This document shows, in pieces, positions 49,181-60,181 of a DNA stretch of 64,000 nt. Under the pieces are notes generated by a model, which was not told the DNA's origin, did not search any database, and saw only the letters and a program-made list of their open reading frames with translations. The position numbers were made by a program, and so were the translations under genes. Every line of letters starts with the position of its first letter. Positions within the stretch are counted from its first letter, which is position 1. This DNA comes from Desmodesmus armatus. Taxonomy: Eukaryota > Chlorophyta > Chlorophyceae > Sphaeropleales > Scenedesmaceae. The stretch covers positions 186,001-250,000 of the forward strand of contig VIIQ02000657.1 in NCBI GenBank assembly GCA_007449985.2. The letters run 5' to 3'.

Positions 49181-52100
49181 ATGCAGCTTTACTTCAACAT
49201 TAAGGATGGATACCTAGGTGCGCACACAAGAGGGGGCAGCAGGGCTGTGCAGCTTCAGCTTCCCTGAGCACTCAGGCCTGCAGAACAGCATGTGGCTGAT
49301 GCACCAGTGTCTGCGCAGATTACTGTGGAGCAGCAGCAAGCAGCAGCCTCGTATGCGGTCAGCACCCAGCAACTGCTGCACTCACTAGTCGCCACCGTGC
49401 TGTTTCCTGCAGAGGCGATCGTGCGTGGCCACAAGGCGGGGCTGTTGACAGTTCCAGACTACAACAATCTCACACAGTGTGAAGCACTAGATGACATCAA
49501 GCTGAATCTGGTGAGGGCGTAGTAGGGCACATCACCAACTGTTCACTACAGGGTGGCATCTGTGGCAGCAGCCAACATCAGCAGTTGCAGGAGGGTGCAG
49601 CTTGTGCATAGGTCATTCAGTGTTGCTATGGCCCCAAGCGCCTGACAGGGCCTGCAGCAGTGATGCTAGGGGAACACTCCGCCACCAGCAGCACACCACT
49701 GTTTGTTGTTGGAGCAGCAGTGTGCCAGCAGCCGACAATGGGAACACGGCAGGCTAGTGCATACGATGGACGTGCACAAGTGACATATCGAGGCGCTTGT
49801 TCTGAATCCTTGTCGTTGGCAATGAGTCACCAGGCAGCATCAGACAGCCGCTGTGTCGATGTGTCAACAGCGGGGGAGCTCAACATGTACAGCTTGGCAA
49901 GGCAGCTTGAAATAATGCATTCAGGTTGCACATAACATGCGAACCTTGTTTGCTGACTCCCACACTACACGCCTGCCGTCTGTTGCTGCAGACTGCCACG
50001 GATTATGGCGGCTATCTGGCCAATGAGGCGTCCCCCCTGTACACCTCCACCATAGTGGACAGGTGTACACAGAAGCTGGTGGAGGACTGGCATGCCATGC
50101 GCTGTCAGGTGGGAGGGGTGTCAGACATGAACTTGAAGAGAGTTGCAGGAGCAAATAGCGTCCTACAATGCAACATGATTGCGGCAATCAAAGCATGGGT
50201 GCAATGCAGCATGAGCAGCAAGTCTGTGAATGCATCCACTGGGTGCAGACTGGCGCCTGATGCTTGACAATAGTTTTTCACTCAACCCTACCGCAACCAT
50301 TCCAATAGACGATGGGGCCAGCTGACAGTGCGCACAGAAGCTGGTGGAGGACTGACATGCCATGCGCTGTCAGGTAAGTGTGTGGGTGCATGTCACTGGG
50401 CTGAGACTGGCGCTTGCAATTGATGCTGATACGTGTTCAGTCAACCACAACCCAACCATAATGGACTGGTGCTAGGTACACACAGAAGCTGGGTAGAGCA
50501 CTATGTCATGCGCTGTCAGGTTGGTTTGTGGATCACACATCGCGTGCACCAGGGTGTTAGGTGTTGTGCACAGCCGTAGTGTTTACGTGCACACACGGGG
50601 TTGGTGTACAATATGGCCTGGCATGTGAGTGTGTGGATCAGACGGGACTGTGCAGGCTGTCTGCATGATTTGCAGCTTGTAGCGATGCAGTGCATGCCAC
50701 AGCTGGTGCTGGACTGGCGTGGTATGCGCTGGTGGGAGGGTTGGGGGACCATGAAGTGTGCGGCAATGGGTGCACAGTGCTTGCTGGATGCTGATGATGC
50801 TACATGCAGCCAGCAGCAGCATTCAGCAAGCACTCTGCACCCATGCTTGGCAAGCATGCTTGGCAAGTATGGCATATGTGTTCACAGCGGGGCCCCACTT
50901 ACCTCATGCACCCGCCACCCCCATATGTGTCTGATGATCAAGGTCTCTCGAGCCCCTTTTTCACCCACTCTCCCCACTTTGGTTACCAGGGTGGCAGGAT
51001 AGCGGCAGGATATTTTAAGCTTCTCGCCCTACTGGCGTTGTGACCCCCTGTCTTGTTTATTCATCATCCTGCCCTGTGCTGTCCTGGCCTGTCCTGTACT
51101 GGCCTGTGCTATGCAATGACACACTACCAGACAATTGCTGACTGCCAGTAGGATTGTATCTCGCCCACTTGAATGCGAGGAGGAAAGGTGCTGATATATG
51201 TGACAAGCCCCCATGAGCAGACATGCTCGCTGGCTAGTGCTGGGGAAGAGGGTTAACCTCCTGCAATACTGTTTTGGTATCCGTATCTGTTGTCATCAAG
51301 CTAAGTGTCTTACAATCCTGTGCTGTGCCGTGCTGTGCAGGCGGATGAGACGTTGGCCAAGTTCCTGGACTTCTGCACGTACGGCCACATGATCGACAAC
51401 GTGGTGCTCATCGTCACAGGCACCCTGCATGAGCGTGACGTGCAGGTGAGGTGGCCGCATGCTGTCATTGTGCACATGTGTGCAGATGGCGGGTGCGGTA
51501 TGCTGGCTGCTGATGGCTGCAGTGCTACGCAGCTTGGCACGGTGTGGTGCTTGTGGCGGGTGGGCAAGGGGGGGGGGGGGGGGCAGAAGAATGGCGAGCA
51601 TGATGCCCTTGTGGGGGTGCATGCACAGGCAGCCATTGGGTAAATTACTTTGCCTGCTTCCACAATGCGTGTACATTGTGTGGTGCTGGTGATACGATTG
51701 AGCGTGACGTGCAGGTGAGGCGGGTGCCGCATATTGTCGGTGTGGAAATGTGCGTATGTCAAGTGTGCGCATATGTGTAGGTTGGGCGGTGCCACGTGCT
51801 GTCAAGTGCGCAAGAATGTGCAGGTGGGCATGTGCCACATGCTGGCAAGTGTGCATGTCTTGCATGCTGGCATGCGCTGTAGCGCGCGCATTGCTGCCGC
51901 TGGCAAGGTTGTGAGGTGTGGTGCCTTGTGATGGGTGGTGTGCGGGGGGAGGGGGGGGGGACAAGAATAATGATGCAGTTTTTGTGTATGCATGTACAAG
52001 CAGCGAGTGGGTGAGCTCCTCTGCCTCTTATAGCGTCCACAATGTGTGTAGTGCTGGTGTGGCATCAGATGGATTTTGGACCTCAATCTCTTGACTCTTC

Positions 52101-54948
52101 AATTGAATGTGTCATCTGAGTCCACCTGATGGACTTTGAAGACACATTCCAGGAAAGTCAAGAGATCAAGGTCCCACTTTGCCTCAGGAAGTAGGTGGTC
52201 AAAGCAGGAATGGTTTAGAACCGACACACAATCACACAAACAAGCAAACACTCTGCGTTGCGTGTCTAGTGTGCTGCAGGAGCTGCTGGAGAAGTGCCAC
52301 CCGCTGTTGTGTGCGTGGCCAGCTAGTGGGGATTCCTCTTCCCTTGTAAAACCCTCAACCCTGAACCCTGAACCCAGCATGTGAAGAAAAGAAAACACTC
52401 AAACCAGCAAACCCTGCTTGTTGCGTGTCTGGTGTGTTGCAGGAGCTGCTGGAGAAGTGCCACCCGCTGGGCATGTTTGACAGCATCGCCACGCTGGCTG
52501 TTGCCCAGAACATGCGTGAGCTGTACAGGCTGGTGCTGGTGGACACACCCCTGGCACCGTACTTCAGCGAGAACCTCACACACGAGGATCTGGACGAGAT
52601 GAACATCGAGGTGTGCAGGGTGGATATTGGCGTTGTGCAGCAGCACACCAGCACCGTGTATGCAACTGTAGCACTACAAGGGGCTGCAGCAGGGCAGGGT
52701 GGCGTCATGGTGCGCCAGGGAAAGCGCGTACTCTGTATGCCTGTCTGCTGTGTGTCTGTCTCTCGCTTGTACAGAACCGTGTGTGCTTCTCTGCATGTCT
52801 GTCTGTTTGCTGTCAGATCATGCGCCACACGCTGTACAAGGCTTGTAAGAAACTGCGTGCACTTCTCTGCATGTCTCTTTGCTTCGTGTCTCTTTGATGT
52901 CGGATTATGCGCAACACACTGTACAAGGCCTGCAAGGGACTGTGTGTACTGAGAATGATGTTTGTCTGCTTTGTGTTTGTCTGTGTGATTTTTGTCTGTT
53001 TGCTGTCAGATCATGCGCAACACGCTGTACAAGGCCTACCTGGATGACTTTGCATCCTTCTGTGAGAAGCTGGGCGGCACCACATCAGAGGTGATGAGCG
53101 ACCTGCTGGCCTTTGAGGCAGACAGGAGGGCACTCAACATCACACTCAACAGGTGGGCAGGTGTACACCAGCATAACGTCGTTGAGGCGTTGTGTGCTCT
53201 GTTTGTGGGTTTTTTGGGGGGGGCGGATATCTCAACAGGTGGGCAGGATCATGCCGGGTGCGCTGTGCTTTGGTGGGTGGGGTTGTGGGGATTGGCAGTG
53301 ACGGGAGGGGGCGTGATGAGTGACCCAAGGGGCGGGCGGGCGTCAACAGCACACCAACAGGTGGGCAGGCGAATGCTGGTGTAGCTTGCTTTGTTGGGTG
53401 GGTTCTTGGTCAATGGCAGTGGCAGGATGCACGACAACACACACACAGCAGTGTGCAGCAGTGACTCTCTGCATGTCAGTAGCGGTGGCTCTCTGCCGCA
53501 CGCTCTTTCCCGGCACGTGTTCATGCGCCGAACGGCACGTGGTCTGCATTGTTGCCATGTGAGGTCATGAGCGAACTTGCACTTTTTGCGCGCCAGGCTG
53601 AGAGACTGCAGATGGCTCTCTGCACAGGGGTACAGTGCAGATTGCATGTCCGCCTCTATGACATTGGCGGCAGGTGGCGTGCTTGGCTGTGCTCTTTTGC
53701 TTACTGCGCGTCCATGCTTGCCTACGGTGGCTGCTTGCCCCCCTGCCTTGCTGAGCGTGTGCGTCCATGCTTGCCTACTGTGATTAATTTGTTTGCAGTA
53801 TCGGCACTGAGTTGACGCGTGATGACCGCAAGAAGCTCTACTCCAACTTTGGTCTGCTGTACCCCCATGGCCACAATGAGCTCAGCATTGCGGAGGACTT
53901 TGACCAGATCAGGGCGGCAATGGAGAAGGTGCCGGCATATGCCAACGTCTTCACAAAGGTGAGGGGGGGGGTGCTGGTGCACAATCCATCGGATCCCCGG
54001 TGTGTGTAGGGGGTGTGGGTGCTGTTGTGTGTGTGCATGTTTTGGGGGGGGGGGGCGAGGAACTTGGAAGGCAGGTCAGGAATGGGCGCTGCTGCATGTG
54101 CAGAGTCCAAAGGCGGAGTGACAGCGTTGCGGGCTGCGGTGTTGCCGTAGGGTCGCTGTCACGCTTGACACTTTGGTCGCACACTCGGCACTGTGCTCAC
54201 CTGGTACTTCCTCATGCATTCTAACAATGTGTGCCCCTGCCTGTCCTGCCCCTTTTCCGTGTGAAAACAATGCAACAACATTGCAGCTTGGTTATGGTGA
54301 GAGCCAGATGTTGGACAAGCTGCTATATGAGGAGGAGGTGAAGCGCTGCATGGCCTGCTTCGAGCAGCAGTTCCACTACGGGGTGTTTTACGCCTACATG
54401 AAGCTGCGGGAGCAGGAGATACGCAACATCATGTGGATCAGCGAGTGTGTGGCACAGGTGGGTGGCGGCGGTGAAGGGGGCGTTGCTTGGGGACTTGGCG
54501 TCCAGCAAAGTCTGGCACCACCAGTTTGCGACTGTGGCGCAAGTGCAGTTTCGGTGTCACAACATCATGTGGATCAGCGAGTGTTTAGCACAGGTGGGTG
54601 GCGGCAGGGCAGGCTGCTGCAAGCACCCACCCAGTGAGAGTGGTGCTGGGGACTTGCGCTCGGCTAGTTCTGACACCACCATTGACGGATGGTGTTGCTG
54701 TGTTGCTGCATTGTCGGCTGTGCTACTTTGTCAGTGCACTACAATGTGTGGCTGTGAATAATCTGACTGCACCAGTGACATTGTTTGATGCTGTGTCACT
54801 TCCAGTGCGCCACTCGGCGGCTTGTGTTGGGGGGCGGTTGTCATCACACCACTTGACACTGCTTTCTGTGTGTTTGCTTGTTTGTGTTGCTGTGCTGCCA
54901 CAGGACCAGAAGGCGCGCATCACTGATGGCATTGTGTTCCTGTTTTGA
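49181..54948 (+). CDS. VMA6: V-type H+-ATPase V0 subunit d (9 exons, 347 aa)
   Basis: Subunit d caps the c-ring of the V0 sector and couples it to the central stalk of the proton pump of vacuoles, acidocalcisomes and contractile vacuoles. Exons 49181-49217, 49413-49510, 49992-50108, 51341-51445, 52443-52610, 53010-53152, 53799-53958, 54287-54457 and 54904-54948 join in phase. The start [12 protein letters not shown] and following EAIVRG match the family N-terminus. Highly conserved blocks are present: [97 protein letters not shown] and [13 protein letters not shown]. Length fits the usual ~350 aa. TGTAA is at 55123-55127. Almost every intron contains exon-edge copies. Confidence 0.97.
50331..50740 (+). 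repeat. Three extra copies of the V-ATPase d exon 3 donor edge
   Basis: The end of exon 3 ([14 protein letters not shown], ending 50108) recurs in intron 3 at 50331-50373, 50476-50519 and ~50700-50740. Copy two carries TGA in place of the TGG of DW and copy three is frame-disrupted. The preceding intron context (CAACCCTACC..CAACCAT) is also repeated. Confidence 0.9.
51697..51722 (+). repeat. Extra copy of the V-ATPase d exon 4 donor edge
   Basis: GAGCGTGACGTGCAG/GTGAGG, identical to the end of exon 4 at 51431-51451, occurs again ~270 bp into the intron. It is followed by the same (C)GGGTGCCGCAT-type sequence. Confidence 0.8.
52262..52307 (+). repeat. Extra copy of the V-ATPase d exon 5 acceptor edge
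   Basis: GTGCTGCAG/GAGCTGCTGGAGAAG through CCACCCGCTG repeats the acceptor and first ten codons of exon 5 (52443-). It lies ~175 bp upstream and includes the preceding GTTGCGTGTCT intron sequence. Confidence 0.9.
52806..52945 (+). repeat. Two extra copies of the V-ATPase d exon 6 acceptor edge
   Basis: The acceptor and first codons of exon 6 (GCTGTCAG/ATCATGCGCAACACGCTG, 53002-) recur at about 52808-52845 (IMRHTLYKA) and 52897-52935 (with CGG replacing CAG at the acceptor). Confidence 0.9.
53225..53625 (+). repeat. Copies of the V-ATPase d exon 6 donor edge in intron 6
   Basis: The donor motif CTCAACAG/GTGGGCAGG (53146-53161) recurs near 53234 and 53354. A separate diverged copy of the internal part of exon 6 is at 53560-53625 and reads [20 protein letters not shown] against [20 protein letters not shown]. 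Confidence 0.75.
54560..54600 (+). repeat. Extra copy of the V-ATPase d exon 8 donor edge
   Basis: [23 protein letters not shown] at 54560-54600 repeats the end of exon 8 (54424-54457) and the first bases of its intron. One amino-acid change (V to L). Confidence 0.92.
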
Positions 54949-56326
54949 GCAGCAAAACTGTTGACCTGTGGGCCAGGCTCAGGGCAGGACAGCAGCAAGT
55001 TTTGTCGGGCAGGCAAAGTGTATGTTGTGAGCAGGAGCAGACTTGCGGGCCAGGCTCAGGACAGGGCAGCAGCGCGTTTGTGCGGCATGGTCGTCTGCTG
55101 CATGCAGAGCTACAAGCTGCACTGTAACTCCAGTTGACCTGTGGCTGTAGGTGATGTAAGCACTGCTTTTTGGTTGCAATCGATGAGTGCAGCCAAAGCC
55201 ATCATGTCGGGTTGCTGCGCTCATTTTGTGAGAGATGCTTGGCACACGTCACATGTGACGTGCAAGATGCTTGGGGGACATGTCAAAAGGAAGCGCAGAA
55301 GATTGATGTGTGCTGTGCTCTGTTGGTAGTATCATGCCTGTGTCAACAGCAAGCTGAGTGGTGCCCTTCTTTGTCTCATGTTCAACTAGCTGCACAGACA
55401 CATCCCTCTGCTCAGGAGCAACAGCATGAGTGACAGCCCCCCCCCCCCCGCCCCCGAGTGCACCATGTCAGACAGCACACTGGCAGTATCTGGTTCATAT
55501 TGTCCACAAATGTACCGGTTGGTAGACAACTCAAGAGTGATGGGATCCGCTCCTAAGAGTGCCGGCATATCCAGGCTGCCCTCCATTCCACTGCCCGTTG
55601 CTCGCAGCAGGCCCCTGCTGATCCCAACTGCGCCAGCAAAATGCCAGCAGATGAGCTAAGGTTTGCAGCAGCCTGCTTGTCTTCCTCTTCCTGCCGCTGT
55701 CCTCCTCAAGCTTCCCCTCAGGGCAAGTCACCTGTCGTATGAGCTGCAACCAGTACGCAAACCAACGCACCGAGAGCAGCGCGCTTCACACACTGCCTCT
55801 CGATCACAAGACGTCTGAGATCCCACTCGTTGGCTTCAGTTAGAGGGCCACGCATGCGGGACGAGAAGGTGGCCATGATCAAGCTGTCTAGACAGCAGAT
55901 GTGCTGTCAGGGTGTCATATGCAAGCTGGATGAGCAGCTGCTCCTCTCGCTTCGGTTGGTCGCCCTTACAGCGGGACATACTGGTGTTTCCTATCTGTGT
56001 ATGCTGTGCGCAATAGCGCTGGTACGTGCTTGTCAGCAGACTGTATTGCCCACAACGTACAGCAGTACTGTATGTAGAGCGCTCGGTCGAGTACACCCAT
56101 TTCGCACAGCTTAACCTCTCAGTTACGTTACGTGACGTCAACTCAGTATCATCGGTGCTCATCGCATGCTGAGCAGCATTACCAATGTCGTTGAGGAGCT
56201 GCCCGTTATATTAGCCAAGACTGCAACGCGCTGCGGGCACGAGATGCATCGCAACCCGAAGAATTTGTTGCATTCTCTGAGCGTAGGTTAGCCCAGCTCA
56301 GCTCCTGTCCTATCAACCTCCCAAAC
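54949..56326. other. Region between V-ATPase d and the SABATH gene
   Basis: Holds the V-ATPase 3' end (a duplicated GGCCAGGCTCAGG.CAGG.CAGCAGC stretch at ~54970 and ~55048; TGTAA at 55123). The promoter of the next gene should also lie here. No further gene recognised. Confidence 0.45.
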
Positions 56327-59300
56327 ATGGTGTCTGTTGCAAGCACAGAAGCACCCAAGCTGGGCATGCTGAAAGGTTTTTACAACAAAAACTGCTCGAC
56401 ACAAGGTGTTTCCGTGGAGGAATGCAGGTCGCTGCTCGCTCAGGCAGCAGAGCAGGTGCCATGCACACGCAGCACCACCCTGCTAAACATTGCCGAGTGG
56501 GGCTGTGCTTCTGGAGGCAACAGCATCGCCCCAATTCTGGCAATAAGCGACATTCTTAACCAGCGCGTTTTCAGCAACGGAAGTCACAACAAGCTGCAGC
56601 TGCATGTGACACATACCGATGTCTCTGGCAATAGTTGGACTGAGCTGTTCCAATGTGCCAAGCAGTACCAGCAGCAGGCACACCGTGACTTCCCACACCT
56701 GTCTGTAACGTATGCTGGCATTGGCAGCAGCCAGTATGAGTGCAACCACCCTGATGGCAGTCTGGACTTGGGGTTCAGCTTCAACGCTCTGCACTGTAAG
56801 TTGGATGGCATTGGTGTTCTCACTCATTTCTTGCATCACAGTTGTTGGCAGTATCTGCAGGGCTTGTGGGTGCCACCCAAGTTGCACTGATTGATGAGCA
56901 GTTTATCTTGCTTGCTGCATGTGCTGCATACACAGCATGCAGTGCTGAGCATGATATATTGGGGGGAGGTTGTTACAAGTAGATGCTTTCACCGCTTAAG
57001 CGGTAATCACCCTCTCACAGCAGCCGCGTGTGCTCGGTGGTGTATGTGATGCTGCAGGGCTGAGCAAGTGGCCTTGCCACCTGAAGCACACGCTCAGCCC
57101 CTTCTCCAGCAAGGTATGTATTGCAGTAACGCCCTGAGCCAGAAAAGACGTAGCAGTAGTAGTCGTTTTGCTGTACAGTTCAACTGGCCACTATGCAGAA
57201 AGGGGGGTTGATCGGCCAATGGCAACCAAGCCTTAACCAGGGGGGTGGCCAAGGGTGTCTGATTTTACCCCCCTAACCGGGTTAACCATGTGGGCCAAGG
57301 CTTGGCCGCCGAGCGGCCACCCTTCACCGCCCATGCCTGGCCACCTGGGGTGGCCAAGGGTGGCTGATTTTACCCCGGTTAAGCATGGCCTTCCTGGTAA
57401 CAGCAACGCACAGCCAGCTGTTTGGCTTACGTGGGACTGATGGTAGCAGTCTTATCAGCTGGTTGTGAGCCAGAGCTGCTGACTCTGCAAACATCATGCA
57501 TGCCCCTTAGCAACGTATTCTACACACAGCTATCTGCCCTACCGGATGCAGCCAAGCCTTGGCTGGACTCAGCAGGGCAGATAGCTATGTGTAGAGTATG
57601 CTGCAAGGGGCATGCATGCTGTTAGCTAGGCCTGTGCTGCAGGTGTGCCACAGGCACTTGAAGCCACGGGCACACATGCTATGGCACTGGCTTGTTGGGA
57701 CCGTGCAACACCTCCGCCACAGATGCCTCTCCTAGCATGCATGGCTGGACACCGTGCAACTGGCATCATGCCAGTGGCATGATGGCATGCAATGTTCTTC
57801 CTGTGCATGTGTGGTTTTGTTGCCTGCTGGAGGCAAATCTGCTGCGATGAACCTGAAGAACCTGAAGACATATACTCTTGCATATGCAACTGTGACGTTG
57901 CTTCAACCAAGCAACGCAGCAATTGCAACCCTCCTGCACTGCTGCTTCACTTCAACAGATGTCCTTGTGTGGACACGGTGGTGCACAAGAACATGCTGAT
58001 GATGGACACAGGGTACACTTGGTGTTGTTTTTGGCCCTGCTTTCACCCAGCAAGCCAAGCTCCAGACTAGTACTGCTCCATCACCTGACAGGTCTGCTGC
58101 TGCAGAACACTTCCTGCTGCGTTGCTGCCTAGACGCTAGATGCGAACAATGAAATCGACAAGTACATCGCTGTTGAACCTATCGGGCTGCCCACGCTTGA
58201 CAGACCTGCTATCAAGAGCATTCGGTGTGCACAGATCGGTAGTTAACCTTATGCTCGCCGAACAAGGCGGTGGACGAGCTGCAGATCAGGATTGATGCCT
58301 TAAAGCCCCCAAAAGCATCACGCGTAGTCTTTCTCATGGCACAAGCATCATAAGAATTTGAAAGCCCACTCGTATGAGCTCTTGCTTGACCTGAATGCTT
58401 CAAACAACTGCTCGAAACAATCGAGTAAGTGCTTTTTTTGAACTTCAATTAAAGAAAACGGCGCTCCTGCGCTAAACCCGTCGAACAGGCCGCGGTGGTG
58501 TTTTCCCGCTCCCCTGTGTATGCATTTCGGTCTGCAAACCTGCCAGGCAGGGGGGGGGGGGTCCCCACCATTTTTGGACGGTACTTGCCTGCTGAGCTGT
58601 GGTGGCTACTCAGCTTGCTGAGTCGCATGGCACAGAATTGAAAGTCCCCCTGTCCCAACACAGCAGTGCAAGACAGTGACCGCGGGGGTTTGATGCTACT
58701 TTGGAGAAAATATCTTTTGTGAGTGTGCTGGCAGGCTGGCCAGCCAGGGGGGTCCCCCCTTTTGGTGGGTGGTTTCCCTGTTGTGGTGTGTTTGAAGCTG
58801 GTTGCGTTTGATGGGGTTGCAGTGCTGTGGTGGTTGGTCGTGTGTACATGCGTTGCTCCTGCATTGCTGCTGTGTCTTGGGCCAAGGCAGCAGTGATGGT
58901 CTGCTGCTGCAGTTCGCACACAGCCACGAGGACCAGACTCTGGTCCTCTGAGAGTGCTGGCCAGCACAAGGGTGTGCTAATGCCGCCCTTGTGTGCTGCT
59001 TGGATGGTGTGTAACCAGCCAGAAGCAACTTGCCAACCCCAAGTTGGGGTCCCCCGCCTCCTTCTGGCATTACTTTGATGCCGACGCAGCTACTAGCCGT
59101 GGCACTGCCTCTTTTGTGGAGGGGGGAGACCCCCCTCACACTCCCCCCCATCATGCCCAGGGCCAATGCATGGCTCCTGCCCCCCTACTAGGCTAGCTGG
59201 CATGTGGGGTCGATGAAAACCCCGGCCAGGCAGACCCTCATGTTATGGTGCGGCATTGTTGAGCCTCGGGCAAGTTGCCAGACAGCCAGGTGGCTCAGGC

Positions 59301-60150
59301 TGTTTCGGTGACACGATCGAGGTGTCCCTCGTTTGGATCGAACACAGCAGCAGTGCCTCGACTGAAGTCATAATGTACCTCGATTGCAATTATTTCTGTT
59401 TGAAAGCACACGTCTCGATGCCCGGGGGCCTTCTGCACGCGGTCTCGACATACACGTGGCCACGATCTTTTGCTTCCCTTGCTGTTCTTTGCCGCCCTTC
59501 TGCGGCCCCTTACGGACTTTAAGTTGCCGTTCCATGCTGAACGTGGAATCATCGGGTCTGCGTACGCAAGGTGCAGGAGGTCACACAAATCTTCTCACAG
59601 GAAATCACACATTTGCTCTTTTTTTTGGGGCCCCCCAGTCACCCCGAAGGATCCTGCGGAATCCTTCTCCGAGGATACAGCGCGAAACCCACTCAAAGGC
59701 TTGCATTCTGTTTTGGCGGTTTACTGCGGTGAGGGTTGTCCGGTTAAGCTGCGACCACACCCGCTCAACGGTTGACTACTCCGGTTAGGCCTTAATCAAG
59801 TCACCGGCCAGGCCTGGCTGCAGCGGCCAAGGCTTAGCTGGGGCATGGCCAGGGGTTCGCCAGGTACGGCTAAGGCTTGGCGGGCATGCGGCCAAGGGGG
59901 CCCACCCCTCGGCCAAGGGGCGACCATACCCCGGCCAAGCCCCCGACCATGGCCGATCAACCCCCCTTTCTGCATAGTGGGCAATGCCACACGTTGCGGC
60001 TACGGGGTTGAACAGTTATACAGCAGCTGCCGCAGCAGTGCCTTGCAGCCACATGTTGATGTGCCCTAAACTTTTCCCACAGTCACTCTCCAAGAGTGTG
60101 ACACCTTGGCGTCAAGCATTTAATAGGTTGTCCAGCAAATCCGTGTATGC

Positions 60151-60181
<31 letters not shown>

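Larger units (their letters stand above)
57188..59980. mobile_element. ~2.8-kb element with terminal inverted repeats inside SABATH intron 2
   Basis: The left end CCACTATGCAGAAAGGGGGG (continuing TTGATCGGCCAATGG) is matched by its reverse complement at the right end (CCATGGCCGATCAACCCCCC, then TTTCTGCATAGTGG at 59967-59980). That is ~35 bp of near-identical inverted termini. Both subterminal regions (57230-57400 and 59800-59950) are packed with GGCCAAGG/CCTTGGCC motifs. No transposase frame is visible, so it is non-autonomous. It holds a hairpin at 57495-57618 and a dispersed-repeat copy at 58456-59675. Target-site duplication was not identified. Confidence 0.8.
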
